From Avibacterium sp. 20-132 (GTDB lineage Bacteria; Pseudomonadota; Gammaproteobacteria; Enterobacterales; Pasteurellaceae), in the NCBI RefSeq assembly GCF_023611925.1, contig NZ_CP091456.1, positions 124,001 to 188,000 of the forward strand: DNA of 64,000 nucleotides. The letters are read 5' to 3'. The notes under the pieces are model-generated. The model saw nothing but the letters and a program-made list of their open reading frames with translations. It searched no databases and was not told the DNA's origin. The position numbers and the translations under genes were made by a program. Positions 49,269-58,253 of the stretch are shown in pieces (position 1 is the first letter of the stretch; each line of letters begins with the position of its first letter).

Positions 49269-49526
49269 TTAATTAATGGGATTAAGTAAACGCTCACGCT
49301 TCCACTTTTCTTGGGTAAAGGTTTTGATAGTTAATGCGTGAATTTCCCCTGAGGAAAAATATTGCATTAGCGGCGCATAAATGGTTTGTTGCTGCTTTAA
49401 TCTTGATAATCCTGCAATTTCATCATCAATCACAATCACCCCAAAATGAGCATTCTCGCCTTGTACATAAATTTCTTCAAGCCCTAAAGCCTCTTTTAAA
49501 ATTTGTTCAATTTCTTGCGTTTCCAT
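49269..49526 (-). CDS. ibaG: BolA-family protein IbaG
   Basis: This 85-residue BolA-like protein has the family core (FGVIVIDDEIAGLSRLKQQQ, then YAPL and IHALTIKTFTQEKW). Homologues bind monothiol glutaredoxin and iron-sulfur clusters and affect acid stress and envelope lipids. It overlaps mlaB by one base and precedes murA, the conserved mla-ibaG-murA order. Confidence 0.9.
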   Translation of the reverse strand: METQEIEQILKEALGLEEIYVQGENAHFGVIVIDDEIAGLSRLKQQQTIYAPLMQYFSSGEIHALTIKTFTQEKWKRERLLNPIN

Positions 49527-49888
49527 TAATTTTTTCCATTCTGTTGTAAAAACGGGTCAATCCATTTTGATAACCCAAAAAGATCAGCCAACGTGAGAAA
49601 TTGCTCAGGTGCATTTTGAATGATTTGCATCTCTGCTTGCGTTTGGCAATGATGAAGAAAATCACATAATAATGCAAAACCTGCGCTGTCAATTCGCGTT
49701 AAATCGGCAAGTTCCCAAATAACTTGCTGGCGTGCGATTTTATCTGCTGATAAAAAAGAATAACGTTGTTCCCATAACGGCAACAACGTTTTTCTGGATA
49801 ACGCCCCAGTCAAGCGGAGCGTTATCTTATCATCATTTTGTTCAAATGCCCAAGTTAAACTTGAGGTTAAACCTGATGTGTTGTGCAT
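49526..49888 (-). CDS. mlaB: Mla system STAS-domain subunit MlaB
   Basis: This 120-residue protein has a STAS fold: LTGALSRKTLLPLWEQ at the start, and ELADLTRIDSAGFALLCDFL in the middle, where the serine after the aspartate marks the site seen in anti-sigma antagonists. MlaB stabilises the MlaF ATPase in the inner-membrane complex. It lies between mlaC and ibaG. Confidence 0.88.
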   Translation of the reverse strand: MHNTSGLTSSLTWAFEQNDDKITLRLTGALSRKTLLPLWEQRYSFLSADKIARQQVIWELADLTRIDSAGFALLCDFLHHCQTQAEMQIIQNAPEQFLTLADLFGLSKWIDPFLQQNGKN

Positions 49889-49891
49889 TGA

Positions 49892-50530
49892 TTATTTACC
49901 CAATGTAACAGGCACATTCGCCGCTTTTTGCACTTGTTGGGTTAGTGCTTCGATCCCATCTTTGCGTAAAGTCGCACTCCATTCTTGTTTTTTAGTATTA
50001 ACCATACTCACGCCTTCAGCTGCCATATCATAGACTTGCCATTGACCTGTTTTGCTATTTTTACGCCAAAAGAAGTTTAAATTAATCGGCTGCGCATTAC
50101 CATTTTGTACCACTTTCACCCGAATGCTCATTTGGTTATCAGAAACATTTTTCGGTTTTTCAATGTCAATTTTTTGGTTTTTATACAGCGTTAAAACTTG
50201 TGCATAAGATTGCTCAATAAATTGATCAAACGCAGCGAAAAATTTTGTACGCAGTTCTGGTGTGGTCGTTTTAAAATACTGACCTAACACCAATGAACCA
50301 GCATAATTCACGTGTACATAAGGCATTAAATCTTGACGCACAATAGTTCTTAAATAATTTGGATTTTGCTTAATCTGACTTTGACTGTTAGCAATATCGC
50401 TAAACAATTTGTCTGATGCTTTTTGCATTAAGTCGTATGGGGTATCATCCGCCATTGCGTGCAGTGCAAAAAGTGCGGTGAAAATAACTAATGTTTTTCT
50501 TAACCAGTTTGTCATTGTTTGTTTTAACAT
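49892..50530 (-). CDS. mlaC: Periplasmic phospholipid-binding protein MlaC
   Basis: This protein of about 212 residues starts at the ATG at 50530, which has a strong GGAGGA ribosome site; the frame extends further only into mlaD. A signal peptide ends near AMA. The Tol-Tol-Ttg2 family fold is shown by YVHVNYAGSLVLGQYFKTTTP and the MAAEGVSMVNTKKQEW block. It carries phospholipids between the MlaA outer-membrane complex and MlaFEDB. Confidence 0.93.
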   Translation of the reverse strand: MLKQTMTNWLRKTLVIFTALFALHAMADDTPYDLMQKASDKLFSDIANSQSQIKQNPNYLRTIVRQDLMPYVHVNYAGSLVLGQYFKTTTPELRTKFFAAFDQFIEQSYAQVLTLYKNQKIDIEKPKNVSDNQMSIRVKVVQNGNAQPINLNFFWRKNSKTGQWQVYDMAAEGVSMVNTKKQEWSATLRKDGIEALTQQVQKAANVPVTLGK

Positions 50531-50558
50531 CGATTCCTCCGTAAAACGAAAAAAGAAA

Positions 50559-51062
50559 TTATTGTTGCGTTTCAGGTTTGCTGTCATCAGATTTATTCTT
50601 ATCGCCATATAGGAATTGACCCACTAAATCTTCTAACACCATTGCCGATTTGGTATCCACAATTTTGCTCCCTTCTTTGAGCATTTTAGTGGTTTCCCCA
50701 TCGTCAAATCCAATACTTAACGCAATATACTGTTCGCCTAATAAACCTGAGGTTTTAATTGATAATGAACTATTATCAGGAATTTCATTATATTCTTGAT
50801 TAATTGCTATCTTTACCACAGGCAAATAAGTTTGTGGATCAAGCTCAATATCGGTCACTCGCCCAATTACCACGCCGCCCACTTTTAATGGCGCACGCAC
50901 TTTTAGTCCACCAATATTGTCAAAAGTTGCACTAACTTGATAAGATTTTGTTTGGCTAAATCCTTGCACATTCGCCACCTTTAAACCTAAAAAGACCAAG
51001 GCGCCAATGGCAAGCAATAAAAATAACCCTACCCCAAATTCATACTTTGCTGTTTGTCGCAT
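50559..51062 (-). CDS. mlaD: MCE-domain lipid transport protein MlaD
   Basis: This protein of about 167 residues starts MRQTAKYEFGVGLFLLLAIG at 51062, giving one N-terminal membrane segment (about 10-30), followed by a single MCE domain with KVGGVVIGRVTDIELD and SGLLGEQYIALSIG. MlaD forms a hexameric ring above the MlaFE transporter. Longer frames upstream run into the mlaE-mlaD gap and lack support. Confidence 0.94.
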   Translation of the reverse strand: MRQTAKYEFGVGLFLLLAIGALVFLGLKVANVQGFSQTKSYQVSATFDNIGGLKVRAPLKVGGVVIGRVTDIELDPQTYLPVVKIAINQEYNEIPDNSSLSIKTSGLLGEQYIALSIGFDDGETTKMLKEGSKIVDTKSAMVLEDLVGQFLYGDKNKSDDSKPETQQ

Positions 51063-51144
51063 AAAAACTACCTTAATTTTACACCGCACTTTAATATTGT
51101 ACGGATTTTCTGAATGAAACGAAATCGTTCGGTGAGTCAAATAA

Positions 51145-51930
51145 TTAACTTCCACCGAACATCATTGCAGTTAAAATAAAATCTAACCCTAGCACAACCA
51201 AAGACGCATTCACCACGGTTTTGGTAGTCGCTTTGCTAATACCCTCAGACGTTGGCAAACTGTCATAACCATTAAATAAAGCAATCCACACCACGGCAAT
51301 AGCGAAACAAATACTCTTAATTAAACCATTGAGAATATCCGTTTTCCAAGTTACGGCGTTTTGCATTACCGACCAAAAACTCCCCGCATCAACGCCTTTC
51401 CAATCCACACCAACCAATGAACCGCCCCAAATACCAATAGCGATAAAAATTATTGATAAAATTGGCATTGCAATCACCCCCGCCCAAAAACGTGGTGAAA
51501 TCACACGGCGAAGAGGATCAACTGCCATCATTTCGAGGCTTGAAAGTTGCTCCGTTGCTTTCATCAATCCTATTTCAGCCGTTAGCGCTGAGCCAGCTCG
51601 TCCCGCAAACAATAATGCAGTAACCACAGGCCCTAATTCACGCAATAAGGAAAGCGCGACCAATTGCCCAAGGCTCGTTTCAGCAGAAAAATCCACTAAC
51701 ACCACATAGCCTTGCAGTCCAAGCACCATACCAATAAACAAGCCCGAAAGCATAATAATAAGTAAAGACTGTACACCTAAAACATATAGTTGTTTAATAA
51801 GTAACGGAAAATGTTTTCTCAATTGCGGTGTACCAATCAGCGCGCCCCACAGCATAAACCCTGAACGCCCAGTCCCTTTACAGAAATTAATTGCACTACG
51901 ACCCAGTGCGCGAATCATCTCACTTATCAT
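51145..51930 (-). CDS. mlaE: Phospholipid ABC transporter permease MlaE
   Basis: This 261-residue protein has five to six hydrophobic segments and the MlaE signature [26 protein letters not shown] block followed by [18 protein letters not shown] (given in part). It is the inner-membrane permease of the Mla complex. Its start overlaps the end of mlaF by 11 bases. Confidence 0.95.
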   Translation of the reverse strand: MISEMIRALGRSAINFCKGTGRSGFMLWGALIGTPQLRKHFPLLIKQLYVLGVQSLLIIMLSGLFIGMVLGLQGYVVLVDFSAETSLGQLVALSLLRELGPVVTALLFAGRAGSALTAEIGLMKATEQLSSLEMMAVDPLRRVISPRFWAGVIAMPILSIIFIAIGIWGGSLVGVDWKGVDAGSFWSVMQNAVTWKTDILNGLIKSICFAIAVVWIALFNGYDSLPTSEGISKATTKTVVNASLVVLGLDFILTAMMFGGS

Positions 51931-52735
51931 TAAATAACTCCTGAATATAGTCTCCAGCAGGATAATGAAAACGTACTGGACCGTCCGCCTCTCCGCGGAT
52001 AAATTGCTGTACCTGTGGATCTTGACTTGCTAATAAGGCTTCAGGTTTTCCTTCTGCAATCACCCTTTTATCCGCAATAATATAAGCATAATCAGCAATG
52101 CTTAATACTTCTTGCACATCGTGAGATACGACAATCGAGGTGAGTTGTAACGCTTCATTTAATCGTTTAATTAAGCTGACAATTACCCCCATACTTATAG
52201 GATCTTGCCCAGTAAAAGGTTCATCATACATAATTAATTCAGGATCAAGGGCAATGGTTCTCGCTAACGCGGCACGTCTTGCCATACCGCCAGATAACTC
52301 AGAGGGCATTAACTCTGCCGCCCCTCGCAATCCAACTGCTTCAAGTTTCATTAATACCATTTCTCGAATTAATTGCTCTGGCAGAGTTGTATGTTCACGA
52401 ATCGGAAAAGCGACATTATCAAAAGTAGACATATCGGTAAATAATGCCCCAGATTGAAATAACATACCAATACGCTGACGTAATTTATACAGCTCTGCAC
52501 GGGACATTCGACAAATATCTTTGCCATCAACGAGAATTTCACCGCTATCAGGCGAAAGCTGTCCACCAATAAGGCGCAATAATGTCGTCTTGCCAATCCC
52601 TGATGGCCCCATTATGGCGGTAATTTTCCCTTGTTCAACGCGTAAATTTAGGCGTTCATAAATGATACGCTCACCGCGTTTAAAAGTGAGATTTTTTACT
52701 TCTACAAAAGAACGAGCCATAGCACGTTTATTCAC
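51920..52735 (-). CDS. mlaF: Phospholipid ABC transporter ATPase MlaF
   Basis: This protein of about 271 residues has Walker A (GPSGIGKTT), the signature LSGGMARR, Walker B ([14 protein letters not shown]) and the H-loop histidine in VVSHDVQEV. It powers the Mla system that keeps the outer leaflet of the outer membrane free of phospholipid. The first codon at 52735 is GTG; an ATG at 52720 (MARSFVEVK) is an equally possible start. It begins the mlaFEDCB-ibaG-murA operon, divergent from lptC. Confidence 0.94.
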   Translation of the reverse strand: MNKRAMARSFVEVKNLTFKRGERIIYERLNLRVEQGKITAIMGPSGIGKTTLLRLIGGQLSPDSGEILVDGKDICRMSRAELYKLRQRIGMLFQSGALFTDMSTFDNVAFPIREHTTLPEQLIREMVLMKLEAVGLRGAAELMPSELSGGMARRAALARTIALDPELIMYDEPFTGQDPISMGVIVSLIKRLNEALQLTSIVVSHDVQEVLSIADYAYIIADKRVIAEGKPEALLASQDPQVQQFIRGEADGPVRFHYPAGDYIQELFNDK

Positions 52736-53015
52736 CTGTATTATTCAAAATGTGGCAATGATATGCGATGCAAGCAGAATGTCAAAGGCTGTTTTCCTAT
52801 TTTCTTTATTCATTTTGCGGTGAATTAAGCTTAAAATACAATAAAAGTATGCAAACTTAGTCCTTTTTAGCTGAATTTCGCTGAAAATAAACTTTGTAAA
52901 AAATTGTAAAAATTTATACCGCACTTTGATTTACGCGGAATTATTCTTGCTTTTGGCAAAATTATGCTATCATTTCGCACTTACATTAATCTTGAAGAAA
53001 TGAGCCATTCAAACT

Positions 53016-53591
53016 ATGAATATTCGCTTGAATATTGTTTTGTCGGTGATTGCCCTTGCATTACTTGCTTGGTTTTATAACCTTCAACAGACGGATACAG
53101 AAAAACTTGCCGGCTTGATTAAATCGCAAGATAGTCCTGAGTATATCGGTGAGAAAATGCAAACTACGGTTTATTCTCCGACCGGAGAAAAGCAATATGT
53201 TGCACTCGCTGACAAAGTGGAACACTATACCTCTAATGGAAACACCGATTTTCAGAATCCTGTGGTTTATCTCTATAATGTACAAGATGAAACCTTAGGC
53301 TCACAAAGTTGGAAGATCAGTGCTAAAAATGCCAAATTAACCAAAGATAATCTTTTATATTTAGACGGTGATGTATTGGTACAAAGTCTATTGCGCGATT
53401 CCCGTTTACAGCGTGTTAGTACAGAACGCGCGACAATAAACCTAAAGACGCAAGATATTCACTCTGATACAATGGCAACCATTACTGGCTTAAATTTTAC
53501 TTCCAGTGGTTCGCAACTCACTGGGAATTTACAGCAACAAATTGCAACCTTAAAGGAACAGGTGAAAACTCACTATGAAATTAACAAGTAA
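53016..53591 (+). CDS. lptC: LPS export protein LptC
   Basis: This 191-residue protein has one N-terminal membrane helix (about 5-22) and a periplasmic beta-jellyroll (YSPTGEKQYVALADKVEHY; LYLDGDVLVQS). LptC links the LptBFG transporter to the LptA bridge for lipopolysaccharide or lipooligosaccharide export. It overlaps lptA by 17 bases. Confidence 0.92.
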   Translation: MNIRLNIVLSVIALALLAWFYNLQQTDTEKLAGLIKSQDSPEYIGEKMQTTVYSPTGEKQYVALADKVEHYTSNGNTDFQNPVVYLYNVQDETLGSQSWKISAKNAKLTKDNLLYLDGDVLVQSLLRDSRLQRVSTERATINLKTQDIHSDTMATITGLNFTSSGSQLTGNLQQQIATLKEQVKTHYEINK

Positions 53592-54087
53592 ATCGCTTTT
53601 ATTTTTTGCCACACTGATGACTTCAATGTCAGCTTTTGCTTTAAAAGATGATACAAATCAACCGATTAATATTGAATCAAACAACCAAGCACTTGATATG
53701 GAAAATAAAACCGTTACCTTTACAGATAACGTTGTGATCACCCAAGGGTCAATTTTAATTAAAGCCGATAAAGTTGTCATTACTCGTCCAGATGAAAATA
53801 GTAACAAAAAAGAAACCGTCGATGCTTATGGACGCCCAGTAACGTTCCATCAACAATTAGACGATGGTAAGCCAGTAGATGGCAAAGCCAATAAAGTCCA
53901 TTACGATCTTGGTACTGAATTTTTAACCCTCACAGGAAATGCAGAATTAAAACAACTAGACAGTAAAATTACGGGACAACGCATTACTTACGATGTAAAA
54001 AAACAACAACTAAAAGCCACCGGTTCCAGTAAGTCTCGCGTGAAAACCGTATTAATTCCGGCACAATTAAATAATAAAAACAAATAG
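53575..54087 (+). CDS. lptA: Periplasmic LPS bridge protein LptA
   Basis: This 170-residue protein has a signal peptide ending near AFA and an OstA-like beta-jellyroll ([25 protein letters not shown], given in part; [23 protein letters not shown]). It polymerises to carry lipopolysaccharide across the periplasm. Its reading frame begins inside the end of lptC, suggesting coupled translation. Confidence 0.93.
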   Translation: MKLTSKSLLFFATLMTSMSAFALKDDTNQPINIESNNQALDMENKTVTFTDNVVITQGSILIKADKVVITRPDENSNKKETVDAYGRPVTFHQQLDDGKPVDGKANKVHYDLGTEFLTLTGNAELKQLDSKITGQRITYDVKKQQLKATGSSKSRVKTVLIPAQLNNKNK

Positions 54088-54097
54088 GACAAGCCTT

Positions 54098-54823
54098 ATG
54101 CCAACGCTTTATGCAGAACATTTAGCCAAAAGCTACAAGAGCCGAAACGTGGTTTCTGATGTGAGTTTAAACGTGAAATCCAATGAAATTGTGGGATTAC
54201 TTGGGCCTAATGGTGCAGGCAAAACCACGACATTCTATATGGTTGTCGGCTTGGTGCAACAAGATGAAGGCAACATTCGTATTGATGATGAAGACATTAG
54301 CTTATTACCAATGCACGATCGCGCAAGAAAAGGCGTAGGCTATTTACCCCAAGAGGCCTCAATTTTCCGTCGCCTAAGTGTATATGATAACTTAATGGCT
54401 GTGCTTGAAATTCGTAAAGACTTAAATAAACAGCAACGGCAACAACGTGCGGAAGAATTGATTGAAGAATTTAACATTGGTCATATCCGCGATAATCTAG
54501 GTCAATCGCTTTCGGGCGGGGAACGTCGCCGTGTGGAAATTGCTCGTGCTTTAGCCGCCAATCCCAAGTTCATTTTACTTGATGAACCCTTTGCAGGGGT
54601 TGATCCCATTTCCGTCATTGATATTAAAAAAATTATTATGGATTTACGAGATCGCGGATTAGGTGTATTAATAACCGATCATAACGTGCGTGAGACCCTT
54701 GATGTGTGCGAGCGTGCTTACATTGTAAGCGCAGGAAAAATGATCGCCACTGGTACACCTGAAGAAGTGATGAATAACGAACAGGTGAAACGGGTTTATC
54801 TGGGTGAAGAATTTAAACTATAA
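54098..54823 (+). CDS. lptB: LPS export ABC transporter ATPase LptB
   Basis: This 241-residue protein has Walker A (GPNGAGKTT), the signature [15 protein letters not shown], Walker B ([13 protein letters not shown]) and a switch histidine in ITDHNVRE. It drives lipopolysaccharide extraction from the inner membrane with LptFG. It follows lptA by 10 bases, and ptsN starts only three bases after its stop. Confidence 0.96.
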   Translation: MPTLYAEHLAKSYKSRNVVSDVSLNVKSNEIVGLLGPNGAGKTTTFYMVVGLVQQDEGNIRIDDEDISLLPMHDRARKGVGYLPQEASIFRRLSVYDNLMAVLEIRKDLNKQQRQQRAEELIEEFNIGHIRDNLGQSLSGGERRRVEIARALAANPKFILLDEPFAGVDPISVIDIKKIIMDLRDRGLGVLITDHNVRETLDVCERAYIVSAGKMIATGTPEEVMNNEQVKRVYLGEEFKL

Positions 54824-54826
54824 CTT

Positions 54827-55357
54827 ATGACTAAATTTACACAATTACTGAGTCTTGAAAATATTCGCCAAGGACTGGTTTGTTCTAGCAAGAAACGTGT
54901 GTTTGAAACAATCAGCCGTATTGTGGCAGATCAAATTCAAGGCGATGAAGATCCCGAGCATAGCAGTTTTGATTGCTTATTTAACCGAGAAAAATTAGGC
55001 AACTCTGGTTTGGGAAATGGTGTTGCAATGCCAAAAGGGCGTTTACATACAGGCGATAAACCTATCGCCGTATTTTTGCAACTCGCCACTCCTATTGATT
55101 ATGAGGCGGCAGATCACCGTGATGTGGACTTAATTTTTGCCTTGCTTATTCCTTCCGAGGTGTGTGGCGAGTTTTCCCAATCTGTTCTACCTGAATTAGC
55201 CGAAAAATTGTTGGATAAATCGCTTTGTAAGCAATTAAGAGCGGCACAAAGTGCGGAAGAAATTTGGCAAATTTTTGAATATATCGATAACCATTCTGAT
55301 GACGAACAAGAAAATCAGAATAATGAACAAGCGATAGAAACAGAAACTGAACAGTAA
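54827..55357 (+). CDS. ptsN: PTS IIA-like nitrogen-regulatory protein PtsN, lacking the phosphoacceptor histidine
   Basis: This 176-residue protein matches the PTS EIIA type-2 fold along its whole length: [17 protein letters not shown], then [23 protein letters not shown] and [14 protein letters not shown]. In E. coli the matching segment is AIPHGK with His73 as the phosphorylated residue; here that position is Lys (K70). The codon reads AAA and is not near an ambiguous stretch. The protein also has a long acidic C-terminal tail. In E. coli rpoN and hpf lie between lptB and ptsN; both are absent here. A phosphorylation-independent regulatory role is a possible reading. Confidence 0.88.
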   Translation: MTKFTQLLSLENIRQGLVCSSKKRVFETISRIVADQIQGDEDPEHSSFDCLFNREKLGNSGLGNGVAMPKGRLHTGDKPIAVFLQLATPIDYEAADHRDVDLIFALLIPSEVCGEFSQSVLPELAEKLLDKSLCKQLRAAQSAEEIWQIFEYIDNHSDDEQENQNNEQAIETETEQ

Positions 55358-55380
55358 TCATCATTCAGGGGAGAAATCAG

Positions 55381-56238
55381 ATGGAAATCATCATTATTAG
55401 CGGACGCTCAGGTGCAGGTAAATCTGTTGCATTACGGGCTTTAGAAGATATTGGTTACTATTGCGTTGATAATCTCCCTGTTACACTTCTTCCTGAACTG
55501 GCTACTATTTTGGCAAAGCAACAATCTTCTGTTGCTATTAGTATTGATATTCGCAATCTTCCTTCCTCACAAACAGAGCTAGAACAAAGCCTTGAGCAAC
55601 TGCAACAGACCTATCAAGTAAAAATTATTTTCCTTGATAGTGAACGAAACGCCTTGATTAAGCGTTATAGTGATTCACGTCGTTTGCACCCACTTTCATC
55701 TGATTCACTTTCTCTTGAAGCCGCGATTGATGCAGAACAACACTATCTTACCCCACTCATTGATGCTGCCAATTTAATTATTGATACTACCCATCTTTCC
55801 ACCCACGAACTGGCAGAACGCCTGCGTGAATTTTTACTCGGATATAAACAAAAAGAATTAAAAATCATTGTAGAATCTTTCGGCTTTAAATACGGCATAC
55901 CACTTGATGCTGATTACGTTTTTGATGTGCGCTTTCTCCCTAATCCCCATTGGAATCCAGAGCTTCGACCAATGACAGGATTAGACCAGCTAGTAATAGA
56001 TTTTCTCAATAAACACAATGAGGTAAATCACTTTATCTATCTTACCCGAAACTATATTGAAACCTGGCTTCCAATGCTTGAACAAAATAACCGTAGCTAC
56101 CTCACCATTGCGATCGGCTGTACAGGTGGGAAACATCGTTCAGTCTATATAGCTCAACAACTTGGCGAATATTTTCAAGCAAAAGGGAAAAATGTTAGCA
56201 TCCAACATAAATCTCTTGAGCAACAGAGTAAAAATTAA
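55381..56238 (+). CDS. rapZ: RNase adapter protein RapZ
   Basis: This 285-residue protein has an N-terminal P-loop ([17 protein letters not shown]) and a C-terminal domain with [25 protein letters not shown] and [13 protein letters not shown]. In E. coli it senses glucosamine 6-phosphate and guides RNase E to GlmZ; whether that RNA pair exists here is not seen. It follows ptsN by 23 bases. The npr gene that follows in E. coli is missing and a terminator comes next. Confidence 0.94.
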   Translation: MEIIIISGRSGAGKSVALRALEDIGYYCVDNLPVTLLPELATILAKQQSSVAISIDIRNLPSSQTELEQSLEQLQQTYQVKIIFLDSERNALIKRYSDSRRLHPLSSDSLSLEAAIDAEQHYLTPLIDAANLIIDTTHLSTHELAERLREFLLGYKQKELKIIVESFGFKYGIPLDADYVFDVRFLPNPHWNPELRPMTGLDQLVIDFLNKHNEVNHFIYLTRNYIETWLPMLEQNNRSYLTIAIGCTGGKHRSVYIAQQLGEYFQAKGKNVSIQHKSLEQQSKN

Positions 56239-56261
56239 AAAGCCTTGATACCCAAGGCTTT
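56239..56261. terminator. Bidirectional terminator between rapZ and uxuA
   Basis: AAAGCCTTG and CAAGGCTTT form a perfect 9-bp stem around ATACC, with A-rich and T-rich flanks suiting both convergent genes. Confidence 0.85.
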
Positions 56262-56271
56262 ATTCAATCTA

Positions 56272-57459
56272 TTATTGATGATTAAAAAACACTTTTTTTA
56301 ATGCCATTTCTAATCCTCTAAACTCTGCCAATCCTTTCAAACGCCCAATGGCTGAATAACCAGGGTTAGTTTTCTTTTTCAAATCATCAAGCATTTGATG
56401 CCCATGATCTGGTCTCATAGGAATAAGGCGAGTTTGTCCTTGCCCTAAACGACGATATTCCTCAGTCAATAAAGCCTTTACAACATTAAACATATCTACA
56501 TCACCTTCTAAGTGAGCAGCTTCATGAAAACTTAATGGATTATCTTCACGGCAAGTAGAACGTAAATGAGCAAAATAAATCCGATCGGCAAAACGAGTAG
56601 TCATTTCAACCAAATCATTATCAGAGCGAACACCATAAGATCCCGTACACATTGTAAATCCATTAGCTGGGAGTGGTTGAGTATCCACAAACCATTGCAT
56701 ATCCTCAATCGTTGAAACAATGCGTGGCAACCCTAAAATTGGACGTGGTGGATCATCAGGATGAATAGCTAATTTTATCCCTGCCTCCTGCGCAACAGGT
56801 ACAACTTCATTTAAAAAATAAGCTAAATGAGAACGGAATTTTTCTGGGCTAATATGTTGATAACGATCTAATTGCGCTTGAAATTCCTCTAAGGTATAAC
56901 CTTCCTCTGCACCAGGCAATCCAGCTATAATATTCTGAGTTAACTGGAGAATTTGTTCCTCAGACATATTTTCATAATATTTCTTAGCTTCTCCTTGTTC
57001 TTGTTCTGTGTAAGTTTGGTCAGCATTAGGACGCTTCAAAATATATAGTTCAAAAGCTGCAAATGCAATCTGATCAAAACGAAGTGCTTTAGAGCCATCA
57101 GGTAATTGATAAGCTAAATCGGTTCTTGTCCAATCTAAAACTGGCATAAAATTATAGCAAACCGTATCAATACCGCAGTGTGATAAATTACGCAATGTTT
57201 GCTTATAATTCTCAATCCATTGCTGATAATTTCCTGTCTGGGTTTTAATCTCCTCATGAACAGGCACACTCTCCACCACAGACCAAGTTAATCCAGCTTG
57301 CTCAATTTGCTGTTTACGCTTTTCTAGTTCCTCAATAGACCAAATTTGCCCATTCGGAATATGATGTAATGCCGTAACAATACCAGTAGCTCCAGCCTGT
57401 CTAATATCTGCTAATGACACTGGATCATTCGGTCCATACCAACGCCAAGTTTGTTCCAT
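56272..57459 (-). CDS. uxuA: Mannonate dehydratase
   Basis: This 395-residue protein matches UxuA from [16 protein letters not shown] through [19 protein letters not shown] and [12 protein letters not shown], which supplies metal and catalytic residues. It dehydrates D-mannonate to 2-keto-3-deoxygluconate in glucuronate catabolism. It is the last gene of the minus-strand uxu/TRAP operon, 22 bases after uxuR. Confidence 0.96.
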   Translation of the reverse strand: MEQTWRWYGPNDPVSLADIRQAGATGIVTALHHIPNGQIWSIEELEKRKQQIEQAGLTWSVVESVPVHEEIKTQTGNYQQWIENYKQTLRNLSHCGIDTVCYNFMPVLDWTRTDLAYQLPDGSKALRFDQIAFAAFELYILKRPNADQTYTEQEQGEAKKYYENMSEEQILQLTQNIIAGLPGAEEGYTLEEFQAQLDRYQHISPEKFRSHLAYFLNEVVPVAQEAGIKLAIHPDDPPRPILGLPRIVSTIEDMQWFVDTQPLPANGFTMCTGSYGVRSDNDLVEMTTRFADRIYFAHLRSTCREDNPLSFHEAAHLEGDVDMFNVVKALLTEEYRRLGQGQTRLIPMRPDHGHQMLDDLKKKTNPGYSAIGRLKGLAEFRGLEMALKKVFFNHQ

Positions 57460-57481
57460 TTTCTTACTCCTTAGTAAAAAG

Positions 57482-58243
57482 TTATTTCACATCAATCCCA
57501 ACAACCACAGGACTGAGGTTAAACAAATATCCATCAAAATTAGGGTCATCGACATCTGATAATTCAAATAATTTTTGCTTCACATTTTCTAAATGCTGCC
57601 ACATTGCCTTCTTTGCTAGCATAGGATCTTTTTTCTGCATAGCTAATACAATATTTTCGTGATCTTTTATCCATAAATAACGGTAGTTTTGGTGTGGTAT
57701 ATGAGAATGTAAACCTTTCCACATTTTACTATTTACTCTAAGTTCCCAAAGAGATTTCTGCATCTGTACAATAACTTCATTCTGAGTAATTTCAGCAATT
57801 GTTCGATGAAAATCTTCATCGGCAATATAATCTTCATCACCATGTTCTAAGGTTTCCCTCTCTCTTAATAAAATTTCTTTTAAACGTGTGATATCTGCCC
57901 GTGTAGCCTGTATTGCGGCAAACTCAGCAATACTACTTTCCAACAATTGCCGAGCTTGTAATAACTCAAAAGGCCCTACATCAATTTGTTCTAAAAATTC
58001 ATCATTTTCAGCTATCCTCGGTAAGGCAATTAAATAAACGCCTGAGCCTTTTCTTACATCAACAAACCCTTCAATTTCCAACATAATTAAGGCTTCTCGA
58101 ATTACAGTACGGCTTACATTAAAAAACTCAGCTAATTCTCGTTCTGGAGGCAATTTATCTCCTATTTGATAAGTGCCACTTTTTAACTGTTTTTTCAGCT
58201 CATTACCGATTTTTTTATAGGAACGTAAATCATCTGTTATCAT
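57482..58243 (-). CDS. uxuR: GntR/FadR-family transcriptional regulator UxuR
   Basis: This 253-residue protein has an N-terminal winged helix ([24 protein letters not shown] near residues 28-50, given in part) and an all-alpha FCD effector domain with metal-type histidines ([22 protein letters not shown]). It probably represses the uxu genes and is released by a uronate such as fructuronate or glucuronate. It lies between the GH31 gene and uxuA, and a UxuR-like operator is found before dctQ. Confidence 0.88.
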   Translation of the reverse strand: MITDDLRSYKKIGNELKKQLKSGTYQIGDKLPPERELAEFFNVSRTVIREALIMLEIEGFVDVRKGSGVYLIALPRIAENDEFLEQIDVGPFELLQARQLLESSIAEFAAIQATRADITRLKEILLRERETLEHGDEDYIADEDFHRTIAEITQNEVIVQMQKSLWELRVNSKMWKGLHSHIPHQNYRYLWIKDHENIVLAMQKKDPMLAKKAMWQHLENVKQKLFELSDVDDPNFDGYLFNLSPVVVGIDVK

Positions 58244-58253
58244 ATGTGGTTTC

